64,000 nucleotides of DNA. Origin: CAJXZP01 sp041563475 (GTDB lineage Bacteria; Bacteroidota; Bacteroidia; Flavobacteriales_G; Salibacteraceae). A program made the translations under genes and the position numbers. The notes below the pieces were generated by a model. The model was not told the origin of the DNA. It ran no database searches and worked only from the letters and a program-made list of their open reading frames with translations. Every line of letters starts with the position of its first letter. The first letter of the stretch is position 1. Below, piece by piece: positions 33,905-41,272 of the stretch. Where the stretch lies: NCBI GenBank assembly GCA_041563475.1, contig JBFFMY010000001.1, positions 1 to 64,000 of the forward strand, in the 5' to 3' direction.

Positions 33905-35161
33905 CTAGGTTAATTGAAGACCTTGATGATACTTTTGATAAGCGTGTGTAAACTGATGAATAAATTGCTCATCAATTCCAAAATCATTCAATTTGTATTG
34001 ATGCGTTCCGTATTTCCCTTTCGGGCTTTTAGCCTCGGTTGTTTTAAAAATTGCAGCCAATTCTAAATCAATTATTTCACCGCGTTTCGAATAAATCTTA
34101 TTCAAAACTTGAGAACTATCATTCACTAGATTTTGGTACGAAACATCAATAAATTTATCGTTGTTGGCTGGATTGGTTCGAAAATCCAATGCTTTTTCCA
34201 ACATATAAGAAATTTTCCTTACCCAATGTTCTGCCACCTCATGCGCGTCCACCTTATTGCTAAACAACACTCGTGAATAGGCTACCATACTTAAAAAGGA
34301 TGGAATGGCCTCCAGAATATCTCTATGAGTCCACACAAATTGAACATCCCCAAAATGTTTAGTGGCCAATTCTGGAAACTCCAAATGATGTGGTGTTTTT
34401 AATACCCATTTTTTTGCGGGCTTTTGCCATTGCAAAAATTTCATCAGTTTAGCGGAATATTCATAGGCAGATGATTGATCCGTTTTCTCAAGCCAAGAAG
34501 CGTACGAAGGAACATGCATCGTAGCTTCTGCGGTGGTACTTAAAAAAGAAACATCCAATAGCAAAACGTCCTCTTCTGGAGCCAAATGCTCAACGGGGTG
34601 AATGGCAAAAAAACCGGGCGACATATACTTTAAAGCGTTTTCACTCATTTTAGCAAATTTTATCCGTTCCACTCCGGTATGTTCATCCTTTTTTATAGGA
34701 GATGGATTTAAGGCTTCCCAACTACGTAATGCCCTGCAATCAGGGTCCGAGGCTAATAATCGTTGTAATTTAGTGGTACCTGTGCGTTGCAGTCCTAAAA
34801 TTACCGTAACTGGATATAATGACTGCTCAAGTATTTCGGGATGTTTTTTGAAATAATCCTCCGCTCGTAACCGAACACTCAGCAAGTTCTCTATTCGCTT
34901 CTTGGTAATAAAACGCCCTATGGGATGCAATTGGGCCTCATTATTAATAGAGTGTAACATCTTGTCTAATGGTTCATCCCAAAAATCAGATCCAAAATCT
35001 TGAAGCCCTATTTCCCTTCTAGCCGATTTAATCAAACGGTCTTTATCTAATTTCACTTCCGTGCCAATAGCATACGAAGATTTCCACATGGAATTTAAAG
35101 TAGTAAACCATAATGGCTTTTGGTTGAAATTACTTGATTGGATTTGGTTTTTTCTTCCCAT
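33905..35161 (-). CDS. PAPS-dependent sulfotransferase family protein
   Basis: 418 residues, larger than minimal cytosolic sulfotransferases. The 5'-phosphosulfate loop is VILGLQRTGTTKLQRLLASDP (G-x-x-R-T-G-T-T), followed further on by FVWTHRDILEAIPSFLSMVAYSR, a 3'-phosphate-binding segment with the Arg/Ser pattern. This is the Sulfotransfer_3-like group, which moves sulfate from PAPS to hydroxyls on small lipophilic acceptors. There is no signal peptide, so the protein should be cytoplasmic. It lies 3 bases from an SDR and 2 bases from the DUF1214 gene, in a tight operon. In this context, sulfonation of a sterol-type hydroxyl is a testable hypothesis; the acceptor is not known. Confidence 0.88.
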   Translation of the reverse strand: MGRKNQIQSSNFNQKPLWFTTLNSMWKSSYAIGTEVKLDKDRLIKSARREIGLQDFGSDFWDEPLDKMLHSINNEAQLHPIGRFITKKRIENLLSVRLRAEDYFKKHPEILEQSLYPVTVILGLQRTGTTKLQRLLASDPDCRALRSWEALNPSPIKKDEHTGVERIKFAKMSENALKYMSPGFFAIHPVEHLAPEEDVLLLDVSFLSTTAEATMHVPSYASWLEKTDQSSAYEYSAKLMKFLQWQKPAKKWVLKTPHHLEFPELATKHFGDVQFVWTHRDILEAIPSFLSMVAYSRVLFSNKVDAHEVAEHWVRKISYMLEKALDFRTNPANNDKFIDVSYQNLVNDSSQVLNKIYSKRGEIIDLELAAIFKTTEAKSPKGKYGTHQYKLNDFGIDEQFIHQFTHAYQKYHQGLQLT

Positions 35162-35163
35162 CC

Positions 35164-36348
35164 TTAATTTAATCTACCACGTTTGATTACTTCACATTTT
35201 GGTTCAATAGGCTCTATTCCATTGTCCAATCGGTACCATCTCCAACACATTGTTCCTTCAAAATGATCACAGGTATTAATCCAGTTTTTTACCCCTAGAT
35301 CCTTATGCGAAACATAAATAATTACACTTCCATCCTCTTCATATTGGGCATTTCCTTTATTCAGGCAAATCGTGAAATATCGATAATCTAGGGATTCCAT
35401 CCAGTAATTATTCAGCTGAAAGTTCCAGGTATCACAATCTGGAGGGGTCACCGAAATTCGTAAAACCTCATCCTCTTTCAAATTCCAGTAACTATGGTAA
35501 TAGATAATATCCGCATCGCCACCTGCGGCATTTGAAATAGCAGGATCAAACTGAGGTAATGCATTTACACTTTTTTTGAAGTCCTTGGCCCACCTTGCAA
35601 ATAATAACGGAGCTCCTGCTACAAACATCGATGCCATTTTCAATCCCTCCTCTAAACGTTGCGGGTTTAATGGACCGGGAATATTATTCCCGTTTAAATT
35701 CTCAATTTCCATTTCGGCAGGAACCTCACTATTTCTATTTAAAAAAGTCTGTCTTACCATCACCAAAGAACTTTCCGATTCTATTTTCAACCAATTTTCG
35801 CCCTTTCTTTCTTTACTCAAAAAAATTTCAAAACTACCATCTTCATTAACCACTAAATCTTCTCCTTGCAAAACCCCACATGGTGCCAATCCGCCAGTAC
35901 TACCATAACTACCGTTTTGGGTGAAAAACCCAATGTAGTGAATGCTATTTCTATTTCCTGTAATCCGGTATTCATTTTGTCCATCAATTTGCGCATTGAA
36001 GTAGTAATTGTCGGGATTATCTGCTCCAAGTTTTACGGTCTCATGTACCATTCTTCGTAGTACCGGAAACGAGGGGTCGTTGTATTCTACATATGCTTCT
36101 AAGCCCGCCCTGGTAAGTCGAGTTAAATAACGTATTCCTTCGGCTTGCTGAAAAACATCTTGCGGAGTTCCTGGATATTTCAGAACCGCACCAGCTAATT
36201 TGAGTTGATCACAAAAATCCTCCCAAGCTTCACCAGAAACAATTCTTTGATCTTGAATATCGGATTCCTTTTTCCCGGATAAGAAAAGCCCTAATTTCTT
36301 GAAAGAACCTAAAACGGATAAAAAAATAAAGAGTAATTTCTGCATCAA
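35164..36348 (-). CDS. DUF1214 domain protein
   Basis: 394 residues with an N-terminal hydrophobic segment (MMQKLLFIFLSVLG) that could be a signal or anchor. The C-terminal third carries the DUF1214-type pattern ISVTPPDCDTWNFQLNNYWMESLDYR and DGSVIIYVSHKDLGVKNWINT. The family is often found with DUF1254 and has no established activity; here DUF1254 is absent. First gene of a minus operon with the sulfotransferase and SDR (2- and 3-base gaps), so a role near the same lipophilic substrate is a contextual guess. Its upstream region is shared divergently with the SDR at 36418. Confidence 0.85.
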   Translation of the reverse strand: MMQKLLFIFLSVLGSFKKLGLFLSGKKESDIQDQRIVSGEAWEDFCDQLKLAGAVLKYPGTPQDVFQQAEGIRYLTRLTRAGLEAYVEYNDPSFPVLRRMVHETVKLGADNPDNYYFNAQIDGQNEYRITGNRNSIHYIGFFTQNGSYGSTGGLAPCGVLQGEDLVVNEDGSFEIFLSKERKGENWLKIESESSLVMVRQTFLNRNSEVPAEMEIENLNGNNIPGPLNPQRLEEGLKMASMFVAGAPLLFARWAKDFKKSVNALPQFDPAISNAAGGDADIIYYHSYWNLKEDEVLRISVTPPDCDTWNFQLNNYWMESLDYRYFTICLNKGNAQYEEDGSVIIYVSHKDLGVKNWINTCDHFEGTMCWRWYRLDNGIEPIEPKCEVIKRGRLN

Positions 36349-36359
36349 TCAGGATAATA

Positions 36360-36378
36360 ATATAATTTTCAATTATAT
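36360..36378. promoter_or_regulatory. AT-rich inverted repeat in the divergent DUF1214/SDR promoter region
   Basis: ATATAATT (36360-36367), spacer TTC, AATTATAT (36371-36378): perfect 8-bp arms. It lies in the 69-base gap between two divergent starts (36348 minus, 36418 plus). A close relative is found at 37982-38002, also between divergent genes of the same cluster. Consistent with an operator, but simple AT content could also explain it. Confidence 0.4.
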
Positions 36379-36417
36379 AAGAAGTAAAAATAAAAATAGC
36401 ACTATTTTATTTACCCA

Positions 36418-37221
36418 TTGACTGAATTTAAAAATAAATATGGAGATTGGGCCCTCTTAATTGGAGGCGCCAAAGGTATCGGGGAAGCCTTTGCAATACA
36501 GCTTGCCAGTATGGGTTTTAACCTGATAATGGTAGATAATGATCAAGATGCTTTGACCTCCTTACGTGAAAAATTGATAACTGATTTTACAATTGAAGTT
36601 AGAAGCGTACATCTCGATTTAAATAACCCAATTATTACTACTACGGTGCTAAAAGAAATTGAACCGGTAAAATGTCGCTTATTAATTTACAATGCGGCTT
36701 TTAGTTTAATTAAAAAATTTCCTGATCACAGTACGGAAGATCTAGATCGTTACCTAAACGTAAATATTGGTTCTCCCTTAAAACTAGCACATGCCTTCTC
36801 CAAACATTTAATACATAAAAACGAAAATGGAGGAATTCTTTTTATGTCCTCATTGGCGGGTTTATTAGGCATGCAATATATTTCTCCTTATGCCGCCTCA
36901 AAAGCATTTACATGGAACTTAGCGGAGGGGTTATTTCATGAATTGAAGCCGTACAATATTGACGTTAGTGCCTGCATTGCTGGAGCCACTTTAAGCGAGA
37001 CCTATGTACACACTAAACCCAAATATGGGCTGATTAAACCTCAGCTTCAAAGCACAAAAGATGTGGCAAAAATTGCTCTCGAAAATTTGGGGAAAAAGGC
37101 TTTTTTTATCGCTGGGCTCTTTAATCGAATAAACTACTTTATACTTACCCGCTTGCTACCTAGAAAAATGGCTGGTCGCATCGCAAATAGCGTGATCGAA
37201 AAAATGTATGATTATGTATAA
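36418..37221 (+). CDS. Short-chain dehydrogenase, paralogue of the one at 31025
   Basis: 267 residues from a TTG start; the N-terminus (FKNKYGDWALLIGGA) aligns with that of the 31025 protein. The two share the pattern KYG-WA-GA-G-G-AFA-LA, MSSLAG, YAASKAF and RKMA near the C-terminus, so they are paralogues. Nucleotide loop GGAKGIG, NAA motif YNAAF, Ser in FMSSLAG, YAASK as the YxxxK pair. The stop TAA at 37219-37221 abuts the stop of the next minus-strand gene with no base between them. Substrate by analogy: lipophilic ketone or alcohol; 17beta-HSD12/ketoacyl-reductase-like. Confidence 0.85.
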   Translation: MTEFKNKYGDWALLIGGAKGIGEAFAIQLASMGFNLIMVDNDQDALTSLREKLITDFTIEVRSVHLDLNNPIITTTVLKEIEPVKCRLLIYNAAFSLIKKFPDHSTEDLDRYLNVNIGSPLKLAHAFSKHLIHKNENGGILFMSSLAGLLGMQYISPYAASKAFTWNLAEGLFHELKPYNIDVSACIAGATLSETYVHTKPKYGLIKPQLQSTKDVAKIALENLGKKAFFIAGLFNRINYFILTRLLPRKMAGRIANSVIEKMYDYV

Positions 37222-37893
37222 TTAGCTTTTTATAATAAGCTCATTTGCATAATAAGGTTCAATACTTTTATAGTCTAAAAACGATTGCGTATCTGAATAT
37301 ACTTGCCACATTCGGTAAAACATAACCAATGGGTTTCCGAAAAATTTAATTGGATTGAGTAATTCAGACGTTGTTCTAAACTGTTCCTCTACAATCCCAT
37401 CCCATGGAAAAGTATCGGAAGTGAGCTTTTTGTTCACTACGTTTCTATTGTAATTCCATAACGGGTGAATCTTTAGCGATAAAGGAGTGTGGCTATTATG
37501 CCAGATATCAATAAACCGCTCATGGCTCATTCCTTTCTTTTGGCTAAAGAGCGTAAAAAGACAAATTCCTGGCGTGAAAGTCGAATCTTGCCATGTTTTC
37601 TCATATTTAACAGGCAAAGCTTCCTCCACCTCATAAGCACCTACAAACCCAACGCTATTAACCAATTTCGTGATTTGATTTTCACTTATTGTTAAAATAG
37701 TAAACGCAGCAATCTTCTTTCCTTTAAACGGAATAATAGAAATTTTGGGTGGTGGCGTATTGGTAAAGGTTACTTTAAGTTGGTGAATCTTACTACTCTC
37801 TATCACCTCTTTAGCAATAGTCGTTATTCGATTGGAGAAACCATCATAAGTCTCCCCTTTTAGACCTTCTATTAAATAAATTTCCTTTCTCAT
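37222..37893 (-). CDS. EthD-like dimeric alpha/beta barrel protein
   Basis: 223 residues with two ferredoxin-like halves. The C-terminal half has the EthD pattern MSHERFIDIWHNSHTPLSLKIHPLWNYNRNVV and later VEEQF-FRT segments. EthD-domain proteins include small monooxygenase helpers and cofactor-free enzymes; activity unassigned. In many bacteria the domain occurs in alkane, ether or steroid metabolic clusters. It abuts the 36418 SDR tail to tail and is divergent from the PLP enzyme at 38030 across a 136-base gap with an AT-rich inverted repeat. Confidence 0.65.
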   Translation of the reverse strand: MRKEIYLIEGLKGETYDGFSNRITTIAKEVIESSKIHQLKVTFTNTPPPKISIIPFKGKKIAAFTILTISENQITKLVNSVGFVGAYEVEEALPVKYEKTWQDSTFTPGICLFTLFSQKKGMSHERFIDIWHNSHTPLSLKIHPLWNYNRNVVNKKLTSDTFPWDGIVEEQFRTTSELLNPIKFFGNPLVMFYRMWQVYSDTQSFLDYKSIEPYYANELIIKS

Positions 37894-37981
37894 GGGTTGG
37901 TTGTCATTTTTTCTGAAATGAAATGTAGCTATTAATCCTAAGGACTAATTTAAAGTAACAAAACGTCTTCAGGTAGTTTTT

Positions 37982-38002
37982 ATATAATTCTAATTAATAT
38001 AT
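37982..38002. promoter_or_regulatory. AT-rich near-palindrome in the divergent EthD/PLP-enzyme promoter region
   Basis: ATATAATT (37982-37989), spacer CT, AATTAATATAT (37992-38002): the same left arm as the repeat at 36360 and the same right arm with one extra A. It lies between divergent starts at 37893 (minus) and 38030 (plus). A half site AATTATAT also occurs at 39910-39917 before the 3beta-HSD gene. Possible shared operator of the cluster; low certainty because AT-rich. Confidence 0.35.
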
Positions 38003-38029
38003 ATTTCCACACAATCTAAAGGTGAAATT

Positions 38030-39874
38030 ATGCAAGAGAATATGGTGTTAGGTTATGTTAAAAAGGTATTGGAAAATATGCCAATTGGTTGGTTGAACTT
38101 AACGACTCATAGACTTGATATTTATGATGAAAGCTTAGCGAAAAAGCAATTTTTAGAGCAGTTCGAAGCTTTATATCGTGAGAATAATTATGAAGCAAAC
38201 GCATTAAATAATTTATGTACTGCCTATGATTATATTCGTTTAGGTCACCCTTTGTCTTGCTTACTTGAATGGGCAATTGCAGAATTAAATGACTTAAACG
38301 CAGACAGTGTTATTAGTTTTTCGTCAAAAACGACACCAATTTTAGCTGTCTTAAGAACGAATTTGCTAACCAATACAAAGACTCAAATAGCATATACAGA
38401 TGAGTTACCTTCTAATTTTGATATAGATGTTATTACGAATGTTTATGGCTATAAATTTGAGGTAAAGAAGGTCAACAGTATTGATGATGTTTCTGCGTTT
38501 GACGGCAGTACCATTTTTGTTTCAAATAATGATGATGTAGGAAAAATAAGCCTAAACCCAAATATTGACTTTTATATTCGTTTATATGATCAATTGGGTA
38601 GCCTGTTAGTTGTAAATGGCGTACAAAATGAAAGCTACATTTCAGAAATCCAGCACGTAAGAAGAAGAGAGACTATTGCCATGACCCCAGCAAATACTTT
38701 AGTAGCGCTACAAAAACTAATCGGAATACCAACCACCGACAACCTAAAAGGGAAGTTTGAATCAAATACAAAATCAGTTGTAAACTCTATTTGTGAGATT
38801 ACCAATACCGAAATCAAAGCCGAAATAGCTTCAAGTGGATTGTCAATGCAATATGCTATTGTAATGGGATTAGTTCATGATGCACTTGAAAATCACCAAG
38901 GAAAGGCTATAAAAATTGTTGTTCCTCCGAATTGCTATGGCGGCACAAACGATCAAGCAAGAAGATTGGCAGCATGTATTGATGAAGTAGAAATAATGGA
39001 CTTACCTGTGGATGGAGGTAATGACATGGTGCAAAGTATTGATAGTCTTTTAGACAAAATCGCGCAAGAAGATGCGGTTCCGTATATAATAGCAGAAATA
39101 CCTACCAACCCACGAGTAGAAGTTCCTGATTTAGAAAAATTAGAAGAAGTATTACGTAAAAAGCGTACTACAATTTCAGGAGCGAATGCTATCACGCCTG
39201 TTTTTATTTTAGATCAAACCTTTTGCCCGAATGTGCACTTTTTAGGCGAAAAGGATTTTCTTTCAACGGTAAAAACTATTGCATATGTGAGTGGATCCAA
39301 ATTTCCAAGTGGTGGTAAATGTACTGCCGGTTATTGTGTCTCAAATAAAAAGGCAGAAGCCTTAATGGGTAAAATAGGATTGCATTTAAACCTTTGCGAT
39401 AATGAAGCTACTGATCTTCAAATGGAATTTCTAGCACAACAACTTCCTTCTATGAACCAAAGAATTGCTGATGCCTATCAAAACACCCGAGAGTTTGTGA
39501 CTTTTATCAATGAAAAACTACCAGAGGCTAAAATCAATTTTGTTTCAGAAGAATTAGCCCAACAAGGATTTACACCGTCTGTGTTTTCGTTAGATCTTCC
39601 TACCAAAGGAAATACAGAAGAAGAAAGAGAAACGTATAAAAGAGGGTTAAATCTTAAGTTAATCAACTTAATGATTACTAAAATTCCGAATGAAAGCAAA
39701 TACTGTGTGAGCTACGGCCAATTAAATGGGTGTTATTGGACTATTCCTGCAACCTCTACTCAGGGCACCACTAAAGAAGGCGACAAGGATTATATTGCTC
39801 GTGTAGCGCTTTCTCCTGATATGGACTTAGAGTTACATAAAAAGGTTTTTTTAGAATTTGTAAAAGGGATTTAA
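38030..39874 (+). CDS. Cys/Met-metabolism-type PLP-dependent enzyme with long N-terminal extension
   Basis: 614 residues, about 200 longer than usual MetB/MetC enzymes. Residues 255-600 follow the fold-type I Cys/Met pattern: SSGLSMQYAIVMGL, Y-G-G-T in NCYGGTNDQARRLA, AEIPTNPRVEVPDLEKLE (E-P-sN-P), FILDQTFCPN (the cofactor Asp), and the Schiff-base lysine in YVSGSKFPSGGKCTAGY. The N-terminal 250 residues (LTTHRLDIYDESLAKKQFLE, HPLSCLLEWAI, VISFSSKTTPILAVLR) have no recognised domain. Fungal cystathionine gamma-synthases are similarly extended, so a role in sulfur amino acid transfer is one option. Its place in the SDR/sterol cluster is unexplained. Confidence 0.75.
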   Translation: MQENMVLGYVKKVLENMPIGWLNLTTHRLDIYDESLAKKQFLEQFEALYRENNYEANALNNLCTAYDYIRLGHPLSCLLEWAIAELNDLNADSVISFSSKTTPILAVLRTNLLTNTKTQIAYTDELPSNFDIDVITNVYGYKFEVKKVNSIDDVSAFDGSTIFVSNNDDVGKISLNPNIDFYIRLYDQLGSLLVVNGVQNESYISEIQHVRRRETIAMTPANTLVALQKLIGIPTTDNLKGKFESNTKSVVNSICEITNTEIKAEIASSGLSMQYAIVMGLVHDALENHQGKAIKIVVPPNCYGGTNDQARRLAACIDEVEIMDLPVDGGNDMVQSIDSLLDKIAQEDAVPYIIAEIPTNPRVEVPDLEKLEEVLRKKRTTISGANAITPVFILDQTFCPNVHFLGEKDFLSTVKTIAYVSGSKFPSGGKCTAGYCVSNKKAEALMGKIGLHLNLCDNEATDLQMEFLAQQLPSMNQRIADAYQNTREFVTFINEKLPEAKINFVSEELAQQGFTPSVFSLDLPTKGNTEEERETYKRGLNLKLINLMITKIPNESKYCVSYGQLNGCYWTIPATSTQGTTKEGDKDYIARVALSPDMDLELHKKVFLEFVKGI

Positions 39875-39944
39875 TCGTTAGCTCGGTTTCTTTTCTCATT
39901 TACACCCTAAATTATATCTTATTTTTACAAAACAAGATTCTCTT

Positions 39945-41000
39945 ATGACGCAATTAAAGGATAAAACCAATTTAAACAACCCTATTGTTTTAATTACCGG
40001 AGGCTCGGGTTTTTTGGGAAAAAACATAGTGAAAGAACTCTTAGACCAAACTTCTCTAATACAACCAAAAGCAATTAGGGTTTTAGATATTGCGCCTTAT
40101 AGTGGTGATTATTCAAATCAGATTTGCTTTTATAATGGTGATGTACAAAACTATGAGACTGTGAACTTGGCGTGTAAAGATGTGGATTTAGTCATTCATG
40201 CCGCTGCTATAATTGACTGGGGGACAAAAGACGAAAAGGAAGTTTTATCCATTAATGTAGGAGGAACTAAAAATGTAATTCGTGCTTGTCAAGAAAACAA
40301 CGTGAATAGTTTGGTCTATACCAGCTCCTTGGATGCCGTGTATACCGCCAAACCATTAGTAAATATTAATGAAAGTCAAGAGTACCCTGAAATACATCAA
40401 ACCTCCTATTGTGAAAGTAAATGCCTCAGTGAAAAGTTGATTCTTGCAGCCAATAGCCCTGAATTAAAAACATGTGTGTTACGTCCATCTGATATCTACG
40501 GAGAACAAGATCCGTATCACATTGACCCTTTAATTGATATGGCGAGAAGTGGTTTTTATATTCGTCTTGGTAACGGGAAGTCAAAGTGTCAACATGTTTA
40601 CGTAGGAAACATGGCGCATTCGCATATTTTAGCGGGAAATGCCTTGCTCAATAATAACAAAAAGGTTTCTGGAGAAGTGTACTTCATTACCGATGGGCCT
40701 GGACATAATTTCTTTACTTTTTTTGATCAAATAGTGCGTGGGGCAGGATATAAAATTCAGCCCAAAAACCTATGGCTTCCAAAATGGTTAGCCTATCCAA
40801 TGGCAAGTTTAACAGAGTTTGGCGCCCTATTAATTCGACCTTTCAAAAAAATGGATGTAAAATTTAGTCGTTTTGCAGTTAATTATACCTGTACCGATTT
40901 CACGTTTACTTCTCAAAAAGCGTTAACTGACTTTAATTTCGTTCCAAAATATAGCGTGAAAGAAGGAATTAGAAGAACTACTAATTACTATAAAAATTAG
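39945..41000 (+). CDS. 3beta-hydroxysteroid dehydrogenase/isomerase-family extended SDR
   Basis: 351 residues. Nucleotide loop ITGGSGFLGKNIVKELL (about 17-34), VIHAAAIIDW, active-site Ser in LVYTSSLDAVY, YCESK as the YxxxK pair, and the family segment TCVLRPSDIYGEQDPYHI followed by NMAHSHILAGNAL. This is the 3beta-HSD/NSDHL/ERG26-like group, which oxidises sterol 3beta-OH (with isomerisation or C4 decarboxylation in some members). The C-terminal LPKWLAYPMASLTEF helix could associate with membrane. Two ends of the same scheme (this and the ERG24-like reductase at 31807) lie 7 kb apart in the cluster. Sugar epimerase activity cannot be fully excluded. Confidence 0.87.
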   Translation: MTQLKDKTNLNNPIVLITGGSGFLGKNIVKELLDQTSLIQPKAIRVLDIAPYSGDYSNQICFYNGDVQNYETVNLACKDVDLVIHAAAIIDWGTKDEKEVLSINVGGTKNVIRACQENNVNSLVYTSSLDAVYTAKPLVNINESQEYPEIHQTSYCESKCLSEKLILAANSPELKTCVLRPSDIYGEQDPYHIDPLIDMARSGFYIRLGNGKSKCQHVYVGNMAHSHILAGNALLNNNKKVSGEVYFITDGPGHNFFTFFDQIVRGAGYKIQPKNLWLPKWLAYPMASLTEFGALLIRPFKKMDVKFSRFAVNYTCTDFTFTSQKALTDFNFVPKYSVKEGIRRTTNYYKN

Positions 41001-41149
41001 TCCCTTTGCTAAAAATGAAGATGGAAAAGAAGAGTTAAAAACACCCCTTGGATAATCCTTTAGTAAATTAACCTTCAACTCCTAAATTAGCTTTAATTTT
41101 ACCCCGTAAGTATCTGTACTTATTGGTTATACAGCATATTAACAATAAA

Positions 41150-41194
41150 ATAATACTCTATTATGCTAAATCGATAGTATTACTATTATATTTG
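41150..41194 (+). promoter_or_regulatory. Promoter region of the exporter operon with two small palindromes
   Basis: TATATTTG at 41187-41194 is a perfect -7 box about 79 bases before the ABC gene. Directly upstream lies ATAGTA-T-TACTAT (41174-41186), and 10 bases further up ATAATA-CTC-TATTAT (41150-41164). Their position against the -7 box fits a repressor or activator site, though AT-rich chance is possible. Confidence 0.4.
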
Positions 41195-41272
41195 CGTTTT
41201 AAAACATGAAAGTTGTGCTATATACGAGTTTATTGATAGACTTTAATACAATCAAAAAATAATTCTTTGGAC

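Noticed and set aside
35576..35908. 110-residue plus-strand frame opposite the DUF1214 gene
   Set aside because: Antisense shadow; no signal, no family similarity.
31025..41000. Complete de novo sterol biosynthesis cluster
   Set aside because: No squalene epoxidase, oxidosqualene cyclase, CYP51 or Rieske C4-demethylase is encoded in the window, so only modification steps can be argued.
41001..41149. Small RNA before the exporter operon
   Set aside because: AT-rich with no stable hairpin and no promoter of its own seen.
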